The position numbers were made by a program, and so were the translations under genes. A model generated the notes under the pieces. The model made no database searches. It had not been told where the DNA came from and saw only the letters and a program-made list of their open reading frames with translations. A stretch of 64,000 nucleotides of DNA from Torymus aiolomorphi. Lineage: Eukaryota; Arthropoda; Insecta; Hymenoptera; Torymidae. Below, one piece after another: positions 1 through 12,478 of the stretch (positions are counted from its first letter, which is position 1; each line of letters starts with the position of its first letter). The stretch is taken from assembly GCA_036365515.1 (NCBI GenBank), contig CM070875.1, positions 97,136,628 to 97,200,627 of the forward strand, in the 5' to 3' direction.

Positions 1-108
1 ATAAACCATACAAATTTCAATACATATATAAGAGTAGATTCCTCGACACTCAAGACTTAACAACATACTAAAAGATCTTAACATAGAGTTGAAGAAAAAT
101 AACAACTA

Positions 109-1091
109 GTGGAAGAAAAAATGCAACAACAACAACATAAACAAAACATAACTCCAGAGATTACGTATGCTGGGATATTAAATAAACAAAAAAGAATGCT
201 AAATGCTAACATAGAAAAGATAATAGTGAAAGCAAATAATGAAAAGGATATTCATACAGTGCACAACAACATAAAACAAACACTATCCAAATCGAATAAA
301 CAAATAGATAAAGTTTTCATAGTCAAGGACAAAATAATTGTTAAATGTGAAAACAAAAGTGATGTGGAAGAGGTGCATAATATAATAAAAGAATCAAGTG
401 ACAAAATTGTATCAGCTGAAATAGAAAAAAGAAAAAACCCACGCATAAAAATTGTTGGAGTACATAATCTGAAAAAAATAAACGTAACAGAAAGTGAAGG
501 TGATGAAAATGATGAACATGGTGATAAAAGTGGAAGTGATAAACAGAACACTGTTGAGTTAGCAGAGATGGAAAATGACATCAAGTGTAGAAATAATTTT
601 GGAGATGGTGAGAAAATAAATGTTGTTCACAAATACTTAAACAAAAAAAGCAACTTATGGACAATTATAGCTGAAGTAAATGCCAATGCCTACGACAAAT
701 TACTGAGCAAGAAACAAGTATTTGTTTAATATACTAGTTGTAGAATCTACGATGACTATAACGTTAACATGTGTTATCAATGCTGCACTTATGGACACTC
801 AAAAAAAAAGTGCAAATTGAAAGTGTGTTGTCGTTACTGTGCAGGTGAACATGAAGATAGAATTTGTAATCAAAAAGGGATTTGAAATGTCTAAATTGTA
901 CTAAATCAAACGAAAAATATAAAACAAATTGGCAAACGAATCATACAGCAGACAATAAGGAAGTGTGTGAATCATACAAACAATTAATAATAAGAACAAT
1001 AAAAAAATACGACTACCCATATGATCCAACAACAAGAATAATGCGAAGTGCTACAAAGTTTCCCAATAACAACAAAAAAGACTGTGACTAA
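109..1091 (+). pseudogene. LINE-A ORF1, gag-like nucleic-acid-binding protein, frameshifted
   Basis: The first open part (109-729, 206 codons) is lysine- and asparagine-rich with an acidic stretch (ESEGDENDEHGD). After a stop at 727-729 the homology continues in another frame. At about 765-890 there is a cysteine/histidine cluster of the form CxxCxxxGHxxxxC followed by CxxCxxxHxxxxC, and at 882-1091 a further CxxC then H and C. ORF1 proteins of this LINE group bind the element RNA and form the retrotransposition particle. Here at least two frameshifts break it. The start at 109 is preceded by A-rich sequence; the ATG at 121 is an alternative. Confidence 0.75.
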
Positions 1092-1234
1092 TTATCCGGA
1101 ACCTACATTACCAACGACTGATAAATCAACTCTACAGGACCAACAAGTGTTAATAAGGGAACAACAGTCAACTGTACATAGCAATGGCGCAACAATTTTA
1201 ATTATTAAAGGAAATACACGAAGAAGTAATTAGA

Positions 1235-4200
1235 ATGGAAGATGCTTATAATGACCTTCAAACACTTAATGAAGGAATAAATAGTAAAACGAATTGTATA
1301 ATGTACATTAATATACGTAGCTTAAATACTAATTTTGATAAATTACAAATTCTTATTAAGAGTTTGAAGGTCAAACCTTATGTGATTGTTTGTTCGGAAT
1401 TTTGGAATCTTGTGCATTATAAATATTTCAAATTATCTGGGTATAGCATACATTATAATCATAGTAATATTAACAAATCAGATGGTGTCGTTGTATTTAT
1501 AAAAAATAATGTAAATAAAACTTCCGAAGTAATAGAAATCAATAGGTTAAAAATTCTACACACAACTATAAAATTAAGTAACAATAGTAATCTTGAAATT
1601 TCTGCAATATACAGATGCCATGATCTGCCCTGTCTAGAATTTATCTGTAATCTAAAGAAACTCTTAAACTTAAAAAGAAATGTTAAAACTCATCTGATTA
1701 TAGGAGATTTCAATGTAGATATTCGAAAAGTTAATAGCATCAGTGAAGAATTCTTAAATAATTTACTTGAACAAGGTTATTTCCCAGGGTTTATAGGTAC
1801 AACGAGGCCATATAATGATGACAATAGTGGAAATGGTACATGCATCGATAACATATTTATCAAAAGTGATTCTATTAATACTAAGACTTTCAAACTAATG
1901 ATACCAACACCAGATCATTATCCGTTATTTGTTGAAATAAGCAAACCTCAGCCCACTAAAGACACTGATAATAAAATTTGTTACAACTATAAAAAATTAC
2001 ATAATGTTTCATGCAGGACGATTGGAACTCTTTTAAATCGATGCATGATCCAAATCAAGCTATTAATGCTGTCATAAATGAAATTCAGGACTGTCTGGAA
2101 AAAATAAAGTACAAAGTTAAAGTAAATAGTAACAAATCCAAGCAAATTCCAAGATCAGATTGGATTACCACTGCAATCATGATCTCATGTGAAAAAAAAG
2201 AGTACTTATATAACAAAATGAAAAATGATCCATATAATGATATTTTTAAGCTGGAATTTAGAAATTATGTCAAAGTATTAAACAAAGTTATTAAGGATGC
2301 TAAAATAAAACACGAGAATAAAGTAATTAACGCCAGTTGCAATAATACTAGACAATTATGGAAGATTATTAATTCAAAAATAGGCAAAAAAGATAGTAAA
2401 AACAATAACATGATAAACCAAATCAATACTGATAATAATGAAACCATCGAGGAATCTAGCAAAATTGCTAACTACATGAACGATTATTTTAGTAAAGTAG
2501 GAGAAGTACTAAGTAAAAATATCAAAACACCCAAACATAAAAAAATAAAGTTACCTCCAGTTAATACAAACACAATATTTATAGGACCTACAAACTCAGC
2601 TGAAATACAAATAATCATAGAAAAAATGAAACTTAAAAATGTTGGTGTAGATGGAATAAACGCAAAAGCACTAAAAATAATATCAAATCTAATATCAGAT
2701 ACTCTAGCCCATATTTTAACCTATGCATTGAACAGTCAATTTCGCCAAATGCCTTGAAAGTTTCTGAAATTGTACCGTTACATAAATCTGGGGGGGGGGG
2801 GGGGTCAAAAGTTTAGACGACTCACTTGAAAATTGAAGTCAACTATAGACGTGCTCGGTTTCGATATAAGCTACTGCAGATTATGCAAAATTTCGAAATT
2901 CTAAATTACGAAAATCATATTTTCGAAACTAACAATTCACCTACTGTCCAAAACATCGAATTTCATTAATAGAATTTTAATAGGGATACAATAAACATAT
3001 TTCGAAATAAATCATTAGAAACAAGTTATATTTGCTTTGAAATTGTATTGATGAAATTCGATGTTTTGGACAGTAGGTGAATTGTTAGATTCGAAAATAT
3101 GATTTTCGTAATTTAGAATTTCGAAATTTTGCATAATCTGCAGTAGCTTATATCGAAACCGAGCACGTCTATAGTTGACTTCAATTTTCAAGTGAGTTGT
3201 CTAAACTTTGGACCCCCCCCCCCCCACATAAATCTGGTAATAAACGAGAGGTATCAAATTATAGACCGATATCATTATATCTAATTTAGAAAAAATTTTT
3301 GAGAAGTTAATTTACAATAGATTATATAATTTCATTTCCAAAAACAAACTATTATCCTGTAAACAGTATGGATTTATAAAAAATAAAGGTACGAAAGATG
3401 CATTAAGTTTCATTACAAACAAAATATATGAAAATTTAGATAAAAGTATTCCTATAGCAATTACATTTTTAGATCTGGCCAAAGCTTTTGATACTGTCAA
3501 TCATAAAATACTACTTGATAAACTTTATAATTACGGAATACGAGGCAATGCATACCATCTTATTAAAAATTCAATCAAAAAGAAAGTAACTTTACAAAAA
3601 TTAGTACAGGAGTTCCTCAAGGAACTATATTAGGACCTTTGTTATTTATATTGTATATCAACGATCTCTTAACTGTAACGGAGGATGACTCCACCTACTC
3701 TTATGCTGACGATACTGCTATTGTAGCAGCTGGGAAAACTTGGAAAGATGTTGAAATAAAAATGAACAAGTACTTAGATGAGGTTGACGATTGGCTTGCA
3801 CTGAATAAGTTATCACTGAATATAAAAAAAACTGTGTACATTACATTTGGAAACTATTGTGATAGCGTACCGAATAATATCAACATTAAAATAAAAAATA
3901 ATAATTTAAGGAGAGTAGAAGAATGCAAATACTTAGGCCTGATCTATGATTATAATTTAAAGTGGAACGGCCATATTCAATATATTATAAATAAAACAAA
4001 ATATCTAATTTTCATTTTTTACAAATTAGCAAAATTTATGCAAACTGAAACAATGAGAATGATATACTATGCACTCTTCCATAGTATTATTAATTATGGT
4101 ATTACCGCATGGGGAGGAGCTTATAATAACAATATAAACTTATTACAAAAAGTACAAAGAAGATTAATAAAAATTATTAACAAAAATAAATTTATTCAAA

Positions 4201-4313
4201 ACAATCCATTGAACATAAAGCAAATGTTTGCCTTAGAAGCTTTAAATTATAATCATGATACACTAAAAAAATGTACCTTGAATCAAGCAGTATTACAAGA
4301 AATAAAAGAATAG
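1235..4313 (+). pseudogene. LINE-A ORF2, endonuclease and reverse transcriptase, broken
   Basis: The N-terminal part (1235-2077) is an APE-type endonuclease: YINIRSLN near the start, GDFNVDI for the metal-binding Asp/Asn, CIDNIFIKS and DHYPLF for the terminal Asp-His. A frameshift near 2050 leads to the linker and early RT (2011-2757). A second shift near 2748 is needed to read into NYRPISL at about 3265. Between them lies the foldback insertion 2792-3225. The RT then continues in pieces, with DLAKAFDTV at about 3475, GVPQGTILGPLLF at about 3610 and the catalytic YADD at about 3700 in 3639-4313. The C-terminus holds KYLGLIYD and AWGGAY. Four or more disabling changes make it non-functional. 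Confidence 0.85.
2792..3225. mobile_element. Foldback MITE with poly-G/poly-C tips
   Basis: About 434 bp bounded by a run of G on the left and C on the right (13 each if the duplication is counted as 12 bp). Arms of roughly 180 bp are near-perfect inverted repeats, with TTTAGAC and GTGCTCGGTTTCGATATAAGC shared on both sides. The target sequence ACATAAATCTGG appears at 2780-2791 and again at 3226-3237, a duplication of 10-12 bp depending on how the G run is divided. Removing the element and one copy restores the reading frame of LINE-A ORF2 across this point. No coding capacity. The long duplication and GGG tip would fit a Mutator-like source, which is inference. Confidence 0.85.
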
Positions 4314-4613
4314 CTATACCCAAAAGAGATAAAACAATTAGTATCAAAAACAGTTATATTAATGCGATTATTATCTTCAATAGTTTGTCTTCAAAAAGTC
4401 ATCCACCAAAAAAAAATTTAAAGAATGGATAAAGGTTAATTTTTGATCTTTTGAACTTTTGAATTAATTCCTGTTAATTATTTACTAAGTGTTAGACACA
4501 CATTTTATATTTTATATTTTTTTGTTATACTAGCCGAATAATATATTTTTTATACAAAGCGATATATATACTATAGTTTTTTAGTTTTAAGTTTAGATTT
4601 AAGTTTAGTTTTT

Positions 4614-4659
4614 GTAACATCAGGGCCGCACACAGTAATGTGTGCGGCCCTGATGTTAC
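4614..4659. other. Perfect hairpin in the LINE-A 3' UTR
   Basis: A 21-bp stem around a 4-base loop: 4614-4634 pairs with 4639-4659, the core being GGGCCGCACACA and its complement. It is GC-rich in an AT-rich tail. Such stems in LINE 3' UTRs can be recognised by the reverse transcriptase; that role here is inference. Confidence 0.7.
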
Positions 4660-4701
4660 AGTAATGTAATTTCTGATATTAATAAATAAACTAAATAAAC
4701 T

Positions 4702-5189
4702 TTTATAGCCTCTCTGCACTGTGCAGCGAGCGGCCAACACGCACGCACAGTATCTAATCACGCGCTCATGGCTTGAAAAAATGGAAAAACCGTAACCTCA
4801 TGGACATCCCATAAGACCACTTCATCATAGATCACACTTCAGCGACACTCTCGTGGAACTGTGCACCCGAATTTCTGCATTGAACCACTATCTACAGAAC
4901 GTACTCATGCACAACATTTGTATGGGGCATAAGAGAGATACATGGCGCACTTCAGAATCCGCACAATACACTCATGATACTTTGCGACGGAGGTGTTCAC
5001 GTGGAAAGACAATATTCGTGACTGAGCAGATCGACCGTTCTTCTTTGCCACGGATGATCTCATCGCACGTGGGCTATCTGCTGTCGAATTATATCGTCTT
5101 ACCTCGAATTAGTCATAACTTACAGTCGTTGAAATTGCATCTTATCATGTGTCCCATCATGTTTTCTGAACGAAAAACGCGTCGACTTT
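4702..5189. other. Stretch without a recognisable gene
   Basis: Moderate GC and no motif I recognise. An open frame at 4853-5209 (118 codons) has no familiar domain and is not flanked by convincing signals. I treat it as a chance frame or a relic of an unidentified element. Confidence 0.4.
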
Positions 5190-5513
5190 TTTCTTCTTTA
5201 TTTACTTAATCGTACGACACTGTGAAATTTTGCTTGATTAATGAGAACATTTCACGTACATCGAGTTGCAGCTGCACATTATTTTGACTATTTAATTACA
5301 TAGGGAAAAAATTTTTATGGAGGAAAGTCTCAAGGAAAGGAAGTTGAAATTGTTTTTTCTCCTTTATTTAATCGTACGACTTTGTGGCATTTTGCTGATT
5401 AATGAAAAAATGTCACATACATCGAGTTGCAGCTGTACATGATTTTGACTATTTAATTACACAGGGAAAACATTTTTTATTGAGGAAAGTCTTGAGGAAA
5501 GGAAATTGAAATT
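5190..5513. repeat. Tandem duplication, two units of about 155-165 bp
   Basis: Copy 1 (about 5190-5352) and copy 2 (about 5359-5513) share TTAATCGTACGAC, CATCGAGTTGCAGCTG, ATTTTGACTATTTAATTACA and GGAAAGTCT. They differ by scattered substitutions, so the duplication is not recent. Confidence 0.85.
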
Positions 5514-5969
5514 GGATAGCTTACCCAAAGACTCATCGACGTCGTTTTATTGCGAGAGGTGGCATACGCGACAATACATTGTCTGGCTGTATATTTAAGA
5601 GGGATTTGAAATCAACAACTAGTCGATGTAGTTTGACTGAGCGGAATCAGAACACTTCAAGATGATTAGAGTTAGTGTATCTCGTTTAGCTAAAATTTTA
5701 AGACACGTTTTACGCATAGCAAATGCTCGATACTTGCATATACGCACAATGTGTGGCCGAGTATGGGCTAGCGACCACGAAAAGTTGTCGCTAGAGGTAT
5801 TACGTATAACATTGCATTTTCTTCTCTTGTATTGCAACATATCAAGCACCTACTACATGTATATAGTATTGGCCTTTTTCATAAAATGGTCATCGCTTCG
5901 TCGAGATGATTCACCGCGATGATAGTGCCAGACCTATCGCAGGGTTTACGGAATCGTAATAAGAGGTGT
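5514..5969. other. Stretch without a recognisable gene
   Basis: Open frames on both strands (5662-5922 plus, 5619-5849 minus) overlap each other and contain no motif I can name. Nothing else stands out before the solo LTR at 5970. Confidence 0.4.
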
Positions 5970-6990
5970 TGTTTGGGAATTAAGCAAATTGAACTTCCCG
6001 CGGTCGCGCGCGAATTTTCTATACTCACGGCGCAACCGCGGCCTGGCAGCACAGCGCAGCGTCTCTGCGCCACAGGGGAGTCGCGGTACTGATTTCGCAG
6101 TGCGCTCGTCTGCTTCTGTCTCTCTTTCTCTTCCATAAGTACACAGGAGAGATACTGATTTGATTAGCGCCCAGTGTTAAGCACACGGCAAGAAGACGGA
6201 AGCTAGGTCGAGGACATTTTTCTCTGCAATCAGCTCGCCACGAGGCAATCCCTCTCCGCTTCAGCTACTGCAAATCTACCCGGCTTCACTCACCACAATT
6301 CACTGGCTCTCTCAAACTCACTCAATGCTTGTAGTCGCTCACCGACATCCTCACCGACGTTCACACATCAAGCCAAGTTAATTCAAGGATTAAGACAATC
6401 GCAACGGCAGCAAGGTAATTCACTCAAGTCACACGAGGTTATGTAACCGACCACGTATTGACACATATCTCTGAACTTCAATTCAGTGCAGCAACTCTCA
6501 TTGCAAGCAATTCAATAATAATTGCTTGCTACTTCCCGGTACATCAACTTAGTGCACGTGAGCCAAGGAGAGACTGTAGTGCTACTCAACTCTCACCCAC
6601 GGAGAAACTCAACCATCATTTTCTTGGATAACCGGAGATTTACAACAGGTTAGTTGTCTCTGTTAGGGGATTTCGAATAAACTCAACCACACAATCACAA
6701 CTGTATAACTTAAACCTGCGTACACACCCCTTATTGTAAACTCACACTTCCTGAATATTATTGTAAATTCAGACACTTTATAGAAATACAATACATTTAT
6801 TATAGTGTTAAATTCGCTTCTATGTAAAATATATTGAACTTTACTGTAATGATTATAACTATGTAAATATGATGAAACAGTTGTAATTTTATACAACATA
6901 TTATGAATTTAAATTGACTTATATGTGCGACTCAGTTATTTAAACACCCACAGCATGTACTCATATAATTAAATACGGTTTCCTCAAACA
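5970..6990 (+). mobile_element. Solo LTR, family LTR-X, copy 1
   Basis: About 1021 bp, starting TGTTTGGGAATT and ending CTCAAACA, the TG...CA ends of an LTR. Flanks are GGTGT on the left (5965-5969) and GGTGC on the right (6991-6995), a 5-bp target duplication with one mismatch. The second copy at 19338-20642 shares the ends TTGGGAATT and ACCCACAGCATGT...CTCAAACA and internal blocks such as TTGATTAGCG, AAGACGGA and CTCGCCACGAGGC. No internal region is present, so this is the product of LTR-LTR recombination. Orientation is assigned only relative to copy 2. A 5-bp duplication fits Gypsy or BEL/Pao elements. Confidence 0.8.
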
Positions 6991-7719
6991 GGTGCGAATA
7001 GGCCATTAAAAGGTGTAACGTTGCAGATTTTCCACCCCCACACAACGTTATTGCTCGCCCTGAGGGTTTCTAATTCGCGATAGAATTTCACGAACCGCTC
7101 CCAACTCCCACGAAAACCCTACTCTCGGTCCGGTAACGTGCGAGCGCGGTCAGAATTTAGTTTTGGGTGGGGCACAGACCACGGCGACGACGCGTTACCT
7201 CCTTCTCCTCTGCCTGGCTGTCGACTCTTCCTCCTCTCTGGGCGTGGGCGGCGTTGCGACGGCCTGAGGCGGCCGATACCCTCGGTGACTACGGAAAAAA
7301 TACGCGGACTGGGAAGCCGCGCGCGTAACTATTCGTACCCCGAATAGTCCCTCACGTACGCACAGGAAACCACGGAACAATAGAACAACACAATCACAGT
7401 AAAAGAAAACTCCAAACGCAATTTAGTAATAATGCCTTTAATGGTAGTCTGAACTTCTTCTTGCGTCGGTGGACGGTAAGCGCGACACATATATTTCGCG
7501 GACGCGGTTAACAAAATGGCCGCTCCGGCCTCGCACGCCGGTTATTCGCCCACACGTGAGAGAGGTCCGCTCCTACTTCCTCCCCGCTGGGAGTTATCGC
7601 TCGCAAATACACGAGATAGTAGATAAAATTGAGGGTCGGGGGCAGAAACAAAGTGCCTCCCGGCGACAGCAACTAAAATATTACCGTCGCTCGTCGCTGT
7701 CGCTAGTACGGGCCTTCCA

Positions 7720-7752
<33 letters not shown>

Positions 7753-8335
7753 TACGGTGGCGTACAACGCGAGTCACAAGTTTGCGGTGACCCACTACTC
7801 TCTCTCCTGTTTTCTCCTCCTCTCTCTCCTCTCCTGACTTTTTATACGCCCACTTCTCTCTCTCTCCCTCTCTCCCAGCACTCTCCAAAACTACGATTCA
7901 AAGCTCTCACAAAACTACTATTCAAAAAGAATCCTCACAAAAACTAAGACTGCGATGTGCACTAGGCGACAATCCAGGACTGAGTGAAGAAGAAGGAAGA
8001 GCTGCCTGCTCGCTTCGGTCTTCTTCCTCGGTGGCGTCTCTCTCTTTCTCTCTCGCTCTCATTCAATCAGATAGGTCGGTGGGCAGGTTGGCAGCAGGTA
8101 TCGGCGCGCGTCGCGATTTTCTTTTTCCTTCTGTGGTGAAACTTATTCATTCAAACTAATTAGGGCTGTAATTACTCGTACGGTGGCTGTGATTGGCCAT
8201 GCGCGACGGCAACGATTGCCGAGTCGATCCCTGCTGCCACCTGTTGCGCGCGGATTTTAAACCGGCATAACCTGTCTTAATTCTCTACACGACGGCGCGT
8301 CTCCACGCTTTGATGCGGCGGCCGTTCCCTTATCG

Positions 8336-8660
8336 TTAGTTCTCTCTTTCCCTCCTGCATGTGCGCCGCTGCGCACGATCTCTCTCCCCCCTATGCTCTC
8401 GGCTATGTGCAGCGCGCAGGCTACCGAACCGAGCTCTCTCTCCCTTTCGCTGTCTCGCTCTCATACACATGTGCGCCGCTGCGCACTCTCTCTCACTCAT
8501 ACTCTTTCGGCTGTGTGCAGCTCGCAGGCTCCCTCTTATACATTGTGTGCCGCAGCGCACGCTATCTCCCTCAGTCATACTGGTGCGCCGCTGCGCACTC
8601 TCTCTCTCACTCTCTCTCTCGCTCCGCAGTGCGTAGACTGCCGCGGTCGCCTCCCCCTCT
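8336..8660. repeat. Degenerate CT-rich block with repeated GTGCGCCGCTGCGCA
   Basis: Inside LTR-G copy 1 the word GTGCGCCGCTGCGCAC recurs at about 8359, 8469 and 8582 (a diverged form near 8546) between CT-rich stretches, spaced roughly 110 bp. The complementary GCGCAGCGGCGC recurs in the other LTR-G copy at about 12656, 12779 and 17105, so it is a family feature, perhaps an enhancer-like array. Confidence 0.65.
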
Positions 8661-8997
8661 CGCTCAGTCCGCGCAGCATCGGTGCGTCGTCGCGTACTCC
8701 GTCTCTCTCTCTCTTTGTTTCGCGTCGTTGCCGGCCTCGTGGCCGTCGAGCAGCCTGTACGAGCTTCCGCGGCTCGTGTGTGTTACTGCCGGTGTCGTGA
8801 TGTGCGTGTAGTGTAGTGGGTGGCGCGTGGGTGTGCGGCGGTGGCTAGCATGACTCCTCGGCGGCTGCTGTGAGACATCATGGCGGCCGAGCATACGTGG
8901 GCACGCTCACATTCGGCGCACAGTGCTAATTACCGTGTGCGTCGTTTGCGACCGCGCGAACAGGTGGCTCGGCATTCATCACGCCTCATCTCGACCC

Positions 8998-9236
<239 letters not shown>

Positions 9237-9544
9237 GCCGCTCTTCGCCGTCGATGCTGACTTCAGGGCGGTGCGAGTGCTGTATGTTGTTGTCTTCTGC
9301 TCGCGCCTCATGAGTGTGTTGGTGTACCTCGACAAAGTGAAAACCCTGAGATTAGCTATGTGTACAACCGTGTACACATAGCTCAGTGTCGAGGTATCGC
9401 GTGTCGCCGTCCGCCACATTTCGCGTTCAATCAGCTAATCGCGTTTTTACTTTCCTCACGGAGGTGCAGAAAACGCACATCGTTACAAAGGTTATATGTA
9501 TAAAAAGAGATGTATAATTTTTTCAAGTCAAAACGGACATTGAT

Positions 9545-9850
9545 TTATTTACGACATGTCGATGCCACGTACGAAAAATAGCACAATTTGGGACGATACG
9601 AGAACTAGCACCGCGCAAGGTTTCTTACGAATAGAAGTACGACTCGCTGCGCTCGAACGAAAAGAAACACGGCTCGCGGAGGTCGGACGAAAAGAAGCAC
9701 GACTCGCGGAGCTCGGACGAAGAGTAGCACAACTCGCGGAGCTCGGACGAAAAAAAGCACGACTCGCGGAGCAGGGACGGAAAAAAGCACAGCTCGATAA
9801 GTACTTACGAACACTAACACTATTCATTGCATTCTTATAAATATTTCACC
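9545..9850. repeat. Minisatellite, about 30-bp unit, arginine/alanine-rich frame
   Basis: Six or so units of about 30 bp built on GAAGCACGACTCGCGGAGCTCGGAC. The unit is a multiple of three, so a frame stays open (9556-9840) and reads as a 10-residue repeat of the form RKEARLAELG. I see no flanking coding sequence. I call it a minisatellite rather than a gene. A direct repeat of about 55 bp follows (about 9810 and 10005). Confidence 0.75.
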
Positions 9851-10859
9851 TTACAAATGGCAAAAATAAAAAAGTTTGTTATTATATTGGAAATCACCAT
9901 TATATTAATAAGTGATTCAGTCATATGAAACATACAACTACTTTAAATCGTAACTAAAGTGCATATCAAATTTAAGACAGGTTATCAACTACATAACAAT
10001 TTATGAAGATTAACGCTACTCATTGCACTCTTATAAACAGTATACCTTACGAATAGCAAAATTAAAAATGGCTGCTAACTGCATTAGCAGATTGCTCTCT
10101 CATGCTTATTTAGTTTTATTTTATTCATTATTGCATCTTTAATACAAGAACGATGGAATGAAACTTTCGAAATATAGGTTTAGATTTGCCTATAGCACGC
10201 TATATAGTGTAGTATAGTTTTGGAGTTTATTTAATAATATGAATGGATGAGATTAAAAAGGGTCTAAGTAAAAAAAATTAATTTTAAACTGAGATAGCCA
10301 TTTTTTTCAAAAGACATAAATACACCGTTTCAGTAAAGAAAAATAGTCGCTTCGACTTCTATAATACTGTAGCAGAAAAATAAATGAATGTATGAGATGA
10401 AAAAGAGCCTTAGTCCTTGCTTTGATAGTTTTGAAAGGCAAACGTAATGCAAATACTATTTTCAAAACAGGTATGCGCATCTCTCGCACGAAAGACACCT
10501 TTTTACAATAATTCACTATTTTTAACGCAATTTTCAACAACTTTTGTCCTATTACCACGTTTAACTACCGGTAATGCTTGTCTAAAATCACTTGAAACTA
10601 AAATTAATTTTAATTTATAGCGAAAATTTCGTATCTTAATGTTTGTTTTGTTCTGATATTAGACTAATAATAAAGATTCTATTCCGCAGTATATAAATCC
10701 AAATTAAAGAAATATCTTCTTAATTATATTTCAAAATATTTTGTGATCGGATATAATTTAATTTTAATGAACCTTTTACGCTTTTAATAAGTAAATAGGA
10801 ATGTAAATCATCTAAAACTAAAATTAATTTACAGCGAAAATTTCATCATTCTCACATAG
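9851..10859. other. AT-rich stretch, no gene
   Basis: Low-complexity AT-rich DNA. A short repeat (AAACTAAAATTAATTT followed by AGCGAAAATTT) occurs near 10590 and 10815. Nothing coding recognised. Confidence 0.5.
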
Positions 10860-11907
10860 ATCTCCAAATAACTTAAAAATTTTTATAGGCAATAAGAAAA
10901 TTGAAAGAGTATACTACACCAAATATCTATGAGTCTGAAGTTTGCATCGTTGGAGTGCAACGAAATAATTTTTTACAATTAATTAAAGTTATTAAGCAAT
11001 GGAAATTTTATCTTAATATTTGTTATAAAGTTATTTGATACTATAAAACAATAAATCTACACGCAAAATTAATATTAATTATTATAAACATGAAGAAAAT
11101 CAAATATTTTTTTTATTTCGTTGCACTACAACGTTGCAAACTTCAGACCCATAAATATCTAGGTATAATAATAGATAGTAATATGAAATGGGATAAACAT
11201 ATAGCGTATATTGCTAAAAGAACGAGATATCTACTTTTGGTATGTAATAAATTAAGAGCAATTCTCGAATCTAAATACTTAATAACTCTATATTACGCGT
11301 TTTTAACAGCTTGGCTAACTATGGTATAATTGCTTGGGGAGGTGCTTACGATAATGTACTTAAGGAACTTGAATCATTACAAGATAGAATCATAAAAATA
11401 ATTAACAAATCAAAAAACCATACTTTCCAACCATTACGAATCAAAGATAACTTTAAAATAGATTCAGTTATGTTTCATTACAATGATTTAAGGAAGAAAT
11501 TTCTAGATTCAAATAGCGTTACAAGAAATAAAAGTCTTTTAATGCCAGAAATCAAAAAGTCAAAAAACTTCAAAAATAATGTTATTATTGCTATGAAAGT
11601 ATTTAATGAATTCCCAAATGAATTAAAAATGCTTAATCTTTAGTAATAAAAACATAAAGACAAAAATTACCAACTGGTACAAAGAAAAAGAAAGAAAAAA
11701 TTAATACCTTATAACATAATTTTTGTAAAATCAATGGATAAAAAGAATACTGCCATACCTATATGAAAGAGCCAGAAATTCTAGATTAATTTAAGCTAAT
11801 TTCTTTTTTAAAGTTTATAAGAGTTTATGTAAAAGTTGAATTTTGAATATATTTTAAAATAACGTATAGCTAAAAATCGACTTTTAGCATATAAGTTTAG
11901 TATAAGT
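10860..11907 (+). mobile_element. LINE-B, 5'-truncated relative of LINE-A
   Basis: Only the end of an RT ORF remains. Short coding sequence before the MITE (10870-10929) leads into KYLGIIID at about 11150 and continues to about 11330. A frameshift near 11320 moves the frame to 11311-11643, which contains YGIIAWGGAY and ends at a TAG at 11641. The residues match the C-terminal part of LINE-A ORF2. The 3' UTR is interrupted by LTR-G copy 2 at 11908 and resumes at 18441, ending in four TAAA-type repeats at about 18570-18592. The element is truncated, frameshifted and twice interrupted. Confidence 0.82.
10930..11152. mobile_element. MITE inside LINE-B, 9-bp target duplication
   Basis: About 223 bp with inverted ends of about 39 bp that share GTCTGAAGTTTGCA, CGTTG and AGTGCAACGAAATAA. 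AAATATCTA lies directly outside both ends (10921-10929 and 11153-11161). One copy is the LINE-B codon series for the KYL motif, so the insertion split that codon series. No coding capacity. A 9-bp duplication is typical of Mutator-like transposases; the superfamily is inference. Confidence 0.85.
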
Positions 11908-12332
11908 TGTAACGTGGTGCGCTTCTCGCATCACGATGAACGGCGCATACGGCTACCCGGGCGAGGCAGACACTACACCGACACCGAGCTACGTGCGCAC
12001 GCGCGCACACATAGCTCATTCGGTGTTCTCTTTCTGTCGAGGTACTTGCCGGGCGAGCAGACGACGCGCTCGCAACACTCATCGCCCCGGGAGTCCTGGC
12101 CGACGACGACGACATTGCACCAGGAGAGAGAGAGAGAAAACAGGCCAAGAGACAGCAGGACGAAGGCCGAGACTCATGCCCACACTCTCACAGACGACGC
12201 ACACGGTCGAATAAAACTGTGCGCCGGGTGTGAGCATACCCATGTGCTCTCGACGACCATGTTGTGCCCGCGCGGCATAGTACAGCAACGACGGCGACGA
12301 TGGCGGGCGTGAAGTCGGAGACAGCGGTCGAC

Positions 12333-12478
<146 letters not shown>

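Larger units (their letters stand above)
1..4701 (+). mobile_element. LINE-A, decayed non-LTR retrotransposon (Jockey/CR1 group)
   Basis: A two-ORF LINE whose 5' end probably lies outside the window. It has ORF1 with zinc-knuckle cysteines (109-1091), ORF2 with an APE-type endonuclease and a reverse transcriptase (1235-4313), then an AT-rich 3' UTR ending near 4701 in degenerate TAAA-like repeats. It is clearly inactive: ORF1 and ORF2 carry several frameshifts, and ORF2 is split by a foldback element at 2792-3225. LINE-B at 10860-11907 is a relative, with similar residues around the KYLG and AWGGAY motifs. Clade assignment is by motif recognition only; a phylogeny could move it among Jockey, CR1 and related groups. 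Confidence 0.85.

Noticed and set aside
4853..5209. 118-codon plus-strand frame as a gene
   Set aside because: No recognisable domain, no supporting signals, and its end lies in a tandem duplication.
5619..5922. Overlapping frames on opposite strands as a small gene
   Set aside because: Both strands are equally open and neither shows a motif.
11914..12312. 132-codon Arg/His/Thr-rich plus-strand frame as a gene
   Set aside because: Part of the LTR-G sequence; the homologous stretch in copy 1 does not keep the frame.
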